From NCBI GenBank assembly GCA_051010055.1, contig JBPCVY010000077.1:1-10621 (forward strand): a stretch of 10,621 bases of DNA. The letters run 5' to 3'. The notes under the pieces are model-generated. The model did not search any database. It worked only from the letters and a program-made list of their open reading frames with translations, and had not been told where the DNA came from. A program made the position numbers and the translations under genes. Source of the DNA: CAJQND01 sp051010055. GTDB lineage: Bacteria; Pseudomonadota; Alphaproteobacteria; Rhizobiales; CAJQND01. This document shows positions 5,325 through 10,621 of this stretch, piece by piece. How positions within the stretch are numbered: the first letter of the stretch is position 1; each line of letters opens with the position of its first letter.

Positions 5325-5735
5325 CTACCGAACCACCATCACAGAACATTTTGCGTGGCGGACGACGCGGGCAGCCGTGGAGCCGAGGAAGTAGTCCTGA
5401 ATGCCCGGCTTGTGGGAGGCGATGATGATGAGGTCTATATTCTCATCTTCCGCCGTTTCCAAAATGGTGCGGTAGGCGTGGCCGGTAATCACCTTGGCCT
5501 CGCACTTGATGCCAGCACCTTCTGCAATCGCCTTGAGCTCATCCACGGCGGCCTGGCGTGAATGGGCCATAATGTCCTTGGGCAATTGCTCAACCACATA
5601 GGTGGGAACTTCTTCAACCACGTTGAGCAGGATAACGCGCGAGTTTTCTTCAGCATGGAGCTTGGCAATATCGATCATAGATGCGCCTTCCTTGGCGTGC
5701 GACAGATCGATTGGAACCATTATTGTTTTAAACAT
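5325..5735 (-). CDS. Universal stress protein, UspF/UspG-like
   Basis: A 136-residue single-domain UspA-family protein. The N-terminal strand FKTIMVPIDLS ends in the Asp (D10) that contacts the nucleotide in the family. The C-terminal block IIASHKPGIQDYFLGSTAARVVRHAKCSVMVVR (residues 104-136, quoted in part: LGSTAARVVRHA) carries the glycine-serine ATP-loop GST (118-120). The usual G-x2-G before it is replaced by A-S-H-K, as in E. coli UspF/UspG rather than UspA. ATG 5735 is chosen because GAGG lies 5 bases upstream and the first strand starts at once; upstream codons read through low-complexity leader. It is monocistronic, converging with the Lrp gene across the palindromic repeats. A stress or anaerobiosis role is known for the family; the trigger here is not visible. 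Confidence 0.93.
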   Translation of the reverse strand: MFKTIMVPIDLSHAKEGASMIDIAKLHAEENSRVILLNVVEEVPTYVVEQLPKDIMAHSRQAAVDELKAIAEGAGIKCEAKVITGHAYRTILETAEDENIDLIIIASHKPGIQDYFLGSTAARVVRHAKCSVMVVR

Positions 5736-5834
5736 GTTTTCCTCTTCGCTTCTGAACCTGGCCGATTTTGAGGCAAACCGCGTCCACACCCAGCTTGTCA
5801 ACAGGACCTTAAGTGTACCGAACCTACTCTTTAT

Positions 5835-5917
5835 TTTGATATTCGCACGGCATGTTTCAAGGTGAAACAGAAAAATTAGATATACAAAACCGCTTAAAGA
5901 AAAAGATGAATATCAAA
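5835..5917. repeat. Long-range 10-bp inverted repeat flanking an operator-like palindrome
   Basis: TTTGATATTC (5835-5844) and GAATATCAAA (5908-5917) are exact reverse complements 63 bases apart. Between them lies the perfect palindrome at 5853-5869. The block is in the AT-rich leader shared by the divergent stress gene and the secreted-protein gene. It could be a pair of protein-binding half-sites that loop DNA, or a stem in a transcript. Confidence 0.45.
5853..5869. promoter_or_regulatory. TGTTTCA-n3-TGAAACA palindrome, candidate operator
   Basis: TGTTTCA (5853-5859) and TGAAACA (5863-5869) form a perfect 7-bp dyad with a 3-base spacer. It lies about 65 bp upstream of the predicted -35 element of the secreted-protein gene and about 120 bp upstream of the universal stress gene. 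The symmetry is typical of a dimeric regulator site. The regulator is unknown; it does not fit the NifA TGT-N10-ACA spacing. Confidence 0.45.
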
Positions 5918-5932
5918 TAGGAATTAGTCGAG

Positions 5933-5961
5933 TTGCTTCCTAAGAAAATACAACATATAGT
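5933..5961 (+). promoter_or_regulatory. Sigma-70-type promoter of the secreted-protein gene
   Basis: TTGCTT (5933-5938) and TATAGT (5956-5961) are separated by exactly 17 bases. Each differs from consensus at two positions or fewer. A start near 5968 would give a leader of about 30 bases with a strong GGGAGGG (5986-5992) four bases before ATG 5997. The surrounding 120 bp are about 30% GC. Confidence 0.6.
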
Positions 5962-5996
5962 TGCGTAAAAGATAAAATGTGACTTGGGAGGGAAAA

Positions 5997-7799
5997 ATGA
6001 CGAGGTTTTGTTATGGAATTTATATAGCTTGGCTGGCGTTTTCTTTTTCGATCGGCAGTGCTGTTGCTCAGGACCAAAAGCCAAGAACGGTTTTAAGCGC
6101 CTTGGGTCAATGGTTTTCCAAACTGGTGGACAGTGAGCCGGAAGGCGTTGGAAAGAACCAGGCTGGAGACGGTGCGCTTCTGAACCCGGATGCAACCGCC
6201 AAGGCAATGGCCAAGCGGTTCAAGCTTTTGCGCGGTTCAGATTTCATACCTGAAAGCAATTTTCCGGTTGGTTACTTGCGTGTTTACTTCAATGCCGTTG
6301 ATTGGCGCGGCAATAATTACGGGCTGAAAGACCCGGATACAAAGAGCATTTTCGACAGGACAATCCTCGACTGGGCGAAGAGCCTGCTTGCCACCCGAAA
6401 CAGGGACTATCTGGTGACCCTTGATATTCTTGATAATTCGGCGCGGGTGATTGCAAGCCAGCCGATTTTTCATTTCAAATATGAATCCGGGTTTTCATAC
6501 AAAAGCGAATTCATGAGCCAAAACATTAACGGGTATATAGGTTACCCAGTTTTGTCGGATGAACCGGTAAAAGTGCGCCTGAGCGTGCGTTATCTGGATG
6601 ATCTCAACGCATCGCAAACGGTTGATGCGCTTGTTGCAGCGGCAAGTGCTGCACTCACAGGCGGAGTGGTGCCCACTAATGTCGCCTCAATTTTCAAAGC
6701 GGTTCAGGTGCCTGCCATAAACACCAAATTGGCGGACTTGCAGACAAAATTCGGACAGTTCAAGGAAATCGAAAAAGTCTCGCGCACAGCTGAGCTGAGT
6801 TACAAAAAGGAGGACGACAAATATATCGGCTTTGTTTACCACTTTTTGGCGCCAAATCTTGGCGATCAAGACGTGCTCAAGCTAAAAGTGAAATTGGAAT
6901 ATTCCAACAGTTTGCTCACCAGCGGAAGCGGCGGTTCGATTGACACAGATTTGGTGAATGTTGCCGGTAAAAGAATTCAGGAAAAAGAGGCAAGTTTTCC
7001 AATGCTTGTTCCATTCGTAAAAGCAAACGCGGTGTTTCAGGAGCGCTGGCAGGGGATTTCAAAAGCTAAAATGGCTTCGATTTGCGACGCCATTCGCGGC
7101 TCGTTCCGTGGCAAACTTACTGCAATGTACGCGTCATTGGGTTTAGAGGCTTTCCTAGATTCTCAGCGCGGAACAATCGCGCCGCACTGGGACCCCAATT
7201 GTTACCGGCAGGATGATCTGGACGCCTTGAAGCTGTTGCGGCCCGGCAAAAAGACGACATTTGAAGCGCCGAATTTTAACGGGGATACGGCAACGCGTGT
7301 GAGTTTCGCCCAGCAAATAAAAGGGTTCTTGGATGCTGCGCGCGTGCTTTTGCTGAGCACCCATGCAGATTTGCAATCACCAGTGGCTGCGGATGCGATA
7401 GCAACACGGCAAGGCCAGATTACCGCAAAGCTGAACGGCGGCAATATTCAAATGACAGGTATGCCGGAATTCTTTGGTAACGCCTACCCGAACGAAGCCT
7501 ACAATTCAGGCTGGCTAGTACATGCGCTTTTTTCCACGCGCACCGGGACCACGGGATGTTACTGGCGCGATGCGCACTCCACCGCGGAAGAGCCAAATAT
7601 CGGCACGATGCTGTCCGAGCATTCCGGCAAAATCTATGCGCACAAAATCATCTTTGAAAAATCCAAGAAAGAGGGCGTTTCCATACGCCCGCTCAAATGG
7701 GAGATATTCCAGGCGCCATCAGCTTTGCTGAAAAAGTACAGCGACAAGTTCACGCAAGGATGCCCGACAACCAAGTGGAAGCCTTGGGCTGGCGTTTGA
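5997..7799 (+). CDS. Secreted 600-residue protein of unknown family
   Basis: I do not recognise this protein. It starts at ATG 5997 with a strong Shine-Dalgarno GGGAGGG. Residues 1-24 are a signal peptide with an AVA|QD cleavage site, so it is periplasmic or exported. The mature part has four cysteines (C363, C402, C521, C589), enough for two disulfides, all in the C-terminal half. Residues about 90-205 alternate short hydrophobic strands (GYLRVYFNAVDW; DYLVTLDILD; VKVRLSVRYLDD) as in a beta-sandwich. A low-complexity Ala-rich segment follows (210-222), then another strand-rich stretch (about 275-305). No later membrane segment is obvious. Sampled lines are about 42-55% GC, clearly below the flanking dioxygenase, and the leader is about 30% GC, hinting at acquisition. 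It stands alone: the next gene begins 100 bp downstream without an obvious terminator between. No enzymatic motif was found. Confidence 0.85.
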   Translation: MTRFCYGIYIAWLAFSFSIGSAVAQDQKPRTVLSALGQWFSKLVDSEPEGVGKNQAGDGALLNPDATAKAMAKRFKLLRGSDFIPESNFPVGYLRVYFNAVDWRGNNYGLKDPDTKSIFDRTILDWAKSLLATRNRDYLVTLDILDNSARVIASQPIFHFKYESGFSYKSEFMSQNINGYIGYPVLSDEPVKVRLSVRYLDDLNASQTVDALVAAASAALTGGVVPTNVASIFKAVQVPAINTKLADLQTKFGQFKEIEKVSRTAELSYKKEDDKYIGFVYHFLAPNLGDQDVLKLKVKLEYSNSLLTSGSGGSIDTDLVNVAGKRIQEKEASFPMLVPFVKANAVFQERWQGISKAKMASICDAIRGSFRGKLTAMYASLGLEAFLDSQRGTIAPHWDPNCYRQDDLDALKLLRPGKKTTFEAPNFNGDTATRVSFAQQIKGFLDAARVLLLSTHADLQSPVAADAIATRQGQITAKLNGGNIQMTGMPEFFGNAYPNEAYNSGWLVHALFSTRTGTTGCYWRDAHSTAEEPNIGTMLSEHSGKIYAHKIIFEKSKKEGVSIRPLKWEIFQAPSALLKKYSDKFTQGCPTTKWKPWAGV

Positions 7800-7899
7800 C
7801 GCAAAGCTTCACATCTCCCGGGCGTTCGCTCGCATAGCTGTTCAGAAGCCACATGAAGGAATGGCCATAAAAGCTGCATAGGCCTAATGTCGGCCCGAA

Positions 7900-8697
7900 A
7901 TGCAGCGGCGTGAAAAAACATTCTTTGAAAACGGCTGGTGCCGGTTTGAAACTGACCCGGCGGTTGAACGCTGGATTGAGGCGGCCTTGCCGGTTGCGCG
8001 CAAAGCCGCCCATGCGCCTGAATATGCTGAATGGCTTAGGTGCGGCGGCACCTGGTTTGCTGGCGTAAATGCCCTCGATAATGATGCAACAGGAGCCGTT
8101 CCGGGCGGGCCCCCATTGTCCGGCGAAGGGGTGGAGTTCATTCAGAACGTGCTTGGGCTCGATGACTTTGAGTGGGACCGGGGCCAGATTTCCATCTGCT
8201 ATCCCGGTTATCCCAAACCAATGGAAAGCGAACCGGAGACAGCATTCAAATACCGCCTCAAGCGGGATGCGGCCCATGTGGACGGGCTGCACCCTGTCGG
8301 CCCTGAGCGCAGGCGGTATTTGCGCGAAATGCACGGGTTCTTGCTTGGCCTGCCGCTGGTGGAGGCAGATGCCGGCGCTGCGCCGTTTGTGGTGTGGGAA
8401 GGCTCCCATGAAATCATGCGGAAAATGTTCGCTGAGTTTTTTGGCGGGCTTGAACCGGCTGAATGGGCTGATGTTGATGCAACTGAGGCCTATCACGCTG
8501 CCCGCCGCCGGGCAACTGACACCTGCCGCCGGGTTGAAATCACCGCAGCGCCCGGTGAGGCATATCTGGTGCACCGGTTTGCCCTTCATGGGGTTGCGCC
8601 CTGGGCAAATGGTGCGCAAGCCGGGGCCGACGGGCGCATGATTGCCTATTTCAGGCCGGCCCAGGACGATGCCCGCCGCTGGCTGGGGGATAGATGA
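7900..8697 (+). CDS. Phytanoyl-CoA dioxygenase-like (PhyH) Fe(II)/2-oxoglutarate oxygenase
   Basis: A 265-residue protein of the PhyH superfamily, cytosolic oxygenases that hydroxylate a substrate while decarboxylating 2-oxoglutarate. The iron triad is visible: H126 and D128 in AAHVDGLH, and a distal His in VHRFALHGVAPW, most likely H230. R246 (in GRMIAYFRP) would bind the 2-oxoglutarate carboxylate. The block FVVWEGSHEIMR (163-174) is typical of an alphaproteobacterial subfamily of unknown substrate. ATG 7900 is the only start; the frame is closed by a stop five codons upstream, and no good Shine-Dalgarno is present. It converges on the transglycosylase gene with 3 bp between stops. GC content is high (one sampled line about two-thirds), unlike the gene before it. 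The fold call is firm; the substrate cannot be stated. Confidence 0.87.
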   Translation: MQRREKTFFENGWCRFETDPAVERWIEAALPVARKAAHAPEYAEWLRCGGTWFAGVNALDNDATGAVPGGPPLSGEGVEFIQNVLGLDDFEWDRGQISICYPGYPKPMESEPETAFKYRLKRDAAHVDGLHPVGPERRRYLREMHGFLLGLPLVEADAGAAPFVVWEGSHEIMRKMFAEFFGGLEPAEWADVDATEAYHAARRRATDTCRRVEITAAPGEAYLVHRFALHGVAPWANGAQAGADGRMIAYFRPAQDDARRWLGDR

Positions 8698-8700
8698 GGG

Positions 8701-9381
8701 TTATTTCTTTTGCACCACAAGGCCGAGTTTTATCAAAAGCGAAAGCGGGATGCATTTGCCGAAATTCGGGCCGGGCTGAATAACGCGGGCAAAACATTCC
8801 GGTGAGCCGCGCGCCTTTCGCGCCCGGTGGCTGAAGCCGAATGTTGCTTTGGGCAATTTGCCGGTAATCGGAAAGCCCGCCATGCGCAAATGACGGCGCA
8901 CCTTGCGGCAATAATTTACCGAGCGCACCGAAAACCGCGTCTCACCGTGGCCGGCGCGGTATTTCATCACCGCGGTGCAAATGTCCTTGCCGCCAAGGCG
9001 CCATGCCTGGGCCAGATAAGTGGTGCCGAGGCGGATATTGTTCTCAGGCTTTTGAAGCTCAACATTGTCGCCGTTAAATCCAAGCAGTTTGGCCGTTGGC
9101 GGCATAACCTGCATCAATCCGACCTCGCCGGCCGCGCCGCGCGCTCTTTTCTTGTAGCGGCTTTCAACAAACATCACCGCGTCAACCAGCTCGTAAGGCA
9201 CGCCTTGCTTGCCCGCTTCCGCACGGGCGATGGCTTGATAGTCAGCCTTGGTTTTTGGTTGCGCCTTGAGGTGTTCACCGGCATGAGGCGGTTTTGCGCT
9301 GGCGCCAGCGAGCGGGAATAATCCGGCCCCAAGAATGAGAAAAATGAACCGTAATCGATAATTTTTGCCAGATACTGTCAC
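8701..9381 (-). CDS. Lytic transglycosylase with SLT domain
   Basis: A 226-residue exported enzyme that would cleave the MurNAc-GlcNAc bond of peptidoglycan, forming 1,6-anhydroMurNAc ends. A signal peptide spans residues 1-29 (AGASA|K). The SLT domain follows at about 47-165: catalytic E73 in VESRYKKRA, the GLMQVMP motif (88-94), NIRLGTTYLAQAW (115-127) and the AGHG stretch (143-146). C135 and C158 may form a disulfide. The last 55 residues (about 170-226) are a basic extension outside the domain. The start is GTG 9381; no in-frame ATG exists before the signal peptide and the ribosome site is weak. It is 39 bp downstream of the CBS-domain gene on the same strand and may be expressed with it. 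Confidence 0.9.
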   Translation of the reverse strand: MTVSGKNYRLRFIFLILGAGLFPLAGASAKPPHAGEHLKAQPKTKADYQAIARAEAGKQGVPYELVDAVMFVESRYKKRARGAAGEVGLMQVMPPTAKLLGFNGDNVELQKPENNIRLGTTYLAQAWRLGGKDICTAVMKYRAGHGETRFSVRSVNYCRKVRRHLRMAGFPITGKLPKATFGFSHRARKARGSPECFARVIQPGPNFGKCIPLSLLIKLGLVVQKK

Positions 9382-9420
9382 AGGTCCAGCGCGCCTTTCC
9401 CAGTGGCATGCATGCGAAAA

Positions 9421-9852
9421 TTATACGGAGGAAATGTAGCGTTTCATCTCCTCGGCTTCGAACTCGGCTTCGGCAATGCGCCATTTTACAACATCACCAA
9501 TGGAGATAATGCCGGCAAGCTGGCCATCTTCGACAACCGGCAGGTGCCGGAAACGGTTCTCTGTCATGGTGGTCATGAGGCTGGAAACCGAATCTTCCGG
9601 AGTGCACGTCACCACCGAAGAGGTCATAAAATCACCAACCGTACTGTGCAGGGCCTTGGCGCCCTGGCGCGAAATGGCCCGAACCACATCACGTTCTGAC
9701 AAAATACCGGCAATTCCGCCGTCTTCGCCGGTAACAACCAAAGCTCCAATGCGTTTGGTTGCCAGTGTTTGGGCGACATCGATAAGCGGGTCGCCGGCAC
9801 TGACCGTCGCAACTTCAGAGCCTTTTTCCTTCAATATTCCAGCTACATTCAT
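9421..9852 (-). CDS. CBS-domain-pair protein
   Basis: A 143-residue protein made almost entirely of two CBS domains, at about residues 8-62 (ends GILSERDVVRAISRQG) and 72-128 (ends GIISIGDVVKWR), forming one Bateman module that usually binds AMP, ATP, NAD or S-adenosylmethionine. The G-x-[IL]-[ST]-x2-D-[VL]-V motif occurs in both. A short acidic helix (EAEFEAEEMKRYI) closes the protein. There is no attached effector domain, so it probably acts by binding another protein or as an energy sensor. ATG 9852 has GGGAG 8 bases upstream; the TTG at 9867 overlaps that site. It is followed by the transglycosylase after 39 bp and preceded by its own likely promoter after the methyltransferase gene. Confidence 0.93.
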   Translation of the reverse strand: MNVAGILKEKGSEVATVSAGDPLIDVAQTLATKRIGALVVTGEDGGIAGILSERDVVRAISRQGAKALHSTVGDFMTSSVVTCTPEDSVSSLMTTMTENRFRHLPVVEDGQLAGIISIGDVVKWRIAEAEFEAEEMKRYISSV

Positions 9853-9890
9853 CTGGCATTCTCCCAATACGGATAAAAATTGCCCGCATG

Positions 9891-9921
9891 ATTATGGCAT
9901 CTTATCAGGGGATTATGTCAA
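9891..9921 (-). promoter_or_regulatory. Possible promoter of the CBS-domain gene
   Basis: Read on the minus strand, TTGACA (complement of 9916-9921) precedes CATAAT (complement of 9891-9896) with a 19-base spacer. The -35 match is perfect but the spacing is longer than ideal. It lies in the 95-bp gap between the MttB-family stop and the CBS start, where a separate promoter would be expected. Confidence 0.4.
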
Positions 9922-9947
9922 GAAACTGCGCTCATTCTTAAGTGAGT

Positions 9948-10621
9948 TCAGAAATCGACGGGCACACCGCCTTCTGCAACGCGCCGGTCGACGAAGGCGT
10001 CCAGTTCTTCTTCCACGGCCTCATCCATGGGGGGTTGCTTATAGTCTTCAAGAGCGGCCTTCCACACCGTGTTTGCCTTTTGCATGGCGGTCGGGGAGCC
10101 TGCCTCAACCCAGGCCTCGTGGTTGCGCCAGTCTGAGATGATCGGAGCGTAAAATGCTGTTTTATAACGGTCCTGGGTGTGCTGGGTGCCGAAAAAATGC
10201 CCCGCTGGACCCACATCAGCCATGGCTTCCATGGCAAGTTCGCCCTCATCAATCGCCACCGGCTTGAGGAACTCGGCCACCATTTGCAGAAGGTCGATAT
10301 CAAGGGCGAGCTTCTCAAATGATGCCTGAAGGCCCCCTTCCATCCATCCGGCTGCATGTTTGATGAAATTGCCGTGGCCCATGGTGACAGCCCACAGGGA
10401 AAAAACTGATTCGTAGGCTGCCTGAGCATCAACAGTGTTGGCGGCATTCACATTGGATGTGCGGTAGGGCACCTTGTATTTGCGCGCCAGTTGCCCGCCA
10501 ATTATCGCGGTTTTCATGTATTCCGGGGTGCCGAATGCGGGCGCGCCTGATTTCATATCAACGTTTGAGGTAAATCCCCCATAGATGACAGGGGCGCCGG
10601 GCCTGACAAGCTGGGTCATCA
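9948..10621 (-). CDS. MttB-family (trimethylamine methyltransferase-like) protein, C-terminal part
   Basis: The C-terminal 224 or so codons of a protein that normally has about 500-520 residues; the gene continues past the right edge, so the Met at 10619 is internal. Family motifs are RPGAPVIYGGFTSNVDMKSGAPAFG (fragment residues 6-30, quoted in short: GGFTSNVDMKSG), AAGWMEGGL and DVGPAGHFFGTQHTQDRY. Members move a methyl group from a methylamine or betaine to a corrinoid protein. Archaeal trimethylamine enzymes need pyrrolysine encoded by an in-frame amber codon. No stop of any kind interrupts the visible part, which should include the equivalent region, so this is probably a non-pyrrolysine member such as the glycine-betaine type. 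The corrinoid partner is not in the window. The substrate is inferred at most. Confidence 0.93.
   Translation of the reverse strand, partial: MTQLVRPGAPVIYGGFTSNVDMKSGAPAFGTPEYMKTAIIGGQLARKYKVPYRTSNVNAANTVDAQAAYESVFSLWAVTMGHGNFIKHAAGWMEGGLQASFEKLALDIDLLQMVAEFLKPVAIDEGELAMEAMADVGPAGHFFGTQHTQDRYKTAFYAPIISDWRNHEAWVEAGSPTAMQKANTVWKAALEDYKQPPMDEAVEEELDAFVDRRVAEGGVPVDF

Noticed and set aside
5159..5561. Plus-strand open frames across the palindromic repeats
   Set aside because: Their N-terminal parts (for example MVRSGAQAPRLEPW) are the usual translation of this repeat type and the rest is antisense to the universal stress gene.
5796..5801. TTGACA on the minus strand as the -35 element of the universal stress gene
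   Set aside because: The -35 match is perfect, but no acceptable -10 hexamer lies 16-19 bases downstream.
7750..8619. Minus-strand open frame of 289 codons
   Set aside because: It is antisense to the PhyH-like gene and the end of the secreted-protein gene. The plus-strand reading has conserved motifs; this one is rich in Pro, Cys and Arg with no family.
9948..10621. Pyrrolysine-dependent MttB
   Set aside because: No in-frame TAG or other stop occurs in the visible C-terminal part, which should contain the equivalent position.

Overview
The window looks like chromosomal DNA of an alphaproteobacterium, probably from the Hyphomicrobiales or a related marine group. The reasons are the protein relatedness (an Lrp regulator beside an hpd gene, the ferredoxin-like QueG relative, non-pyrrolysine MttB and DUF1638 proteins), the moderately high GC of most genes, and the palindromic intergenic repeats of a type common in that class. 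No rRNA, tRNA, CRISPR array, insertion sequence or phage gene was seen.

Layout, left to right. (1) 1-900: the end of a possible upstream gene, a strong hairpin, then a DUF1638 gene (+) whose stop codon sits in the loop of a terminator-like hairpin. (2) 911-1731: a tiny two-helix membrane protein and a small lipoprotein, both on the minus strand, separated by a gap with nested inverted repeats. (3) 1816-4438: a compact minus-strand operon, read right to left: hpd (4-hydroxyphenylpyruvate dioxygenase), a QueG-like 4Fe-4S protein, and two tandem, diverged copies of a GFA/CENP-V zinc protein. An Lrp/AsnC regulator (4561-5034, +) is transcribed divergently, and the shared intergenic region carries several palindromes. 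(4) 5035-5735: three palindromic repeat units between the convergent Lrp gene and a UspF/G-like universal stress gene. (5) 5736-7799: a markedly AT-rich leader with a good sigma-70 promoter, an operator-like palindrome and a long-range inverted repeat, followed by a 600-residue secreted protein of unknown family. (6) 7900-9852: a PhyH-like Fe(II)/2-oxoglutarate dioxygenase (+), converging with only 3 bp between stops on a minus-strand pair of CBS-domain protein and lytic transglycosylase. (7) 9948-10621: the C-terminal part of an MttB-family methyltransferase (-), running off the right edge.

How the genes fit together. The clearest unit is tyrosine/phenylalanine catabolism: hpd with probable control by the divergent Lrp protein, and three accessory redox or zinc genes apparently co-transcribed with it. 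The two edges (DUF1638 and MttB) both belong to families linked to corrinoid-dependent methylamine/betaine demethylation, which suggests a C1 methyl-transfer locus around or split by this window. The most unexplained gene is the secreted 600-residue protein at 5997-7799, whose base composition and regulatory leader differ from its neighbours.
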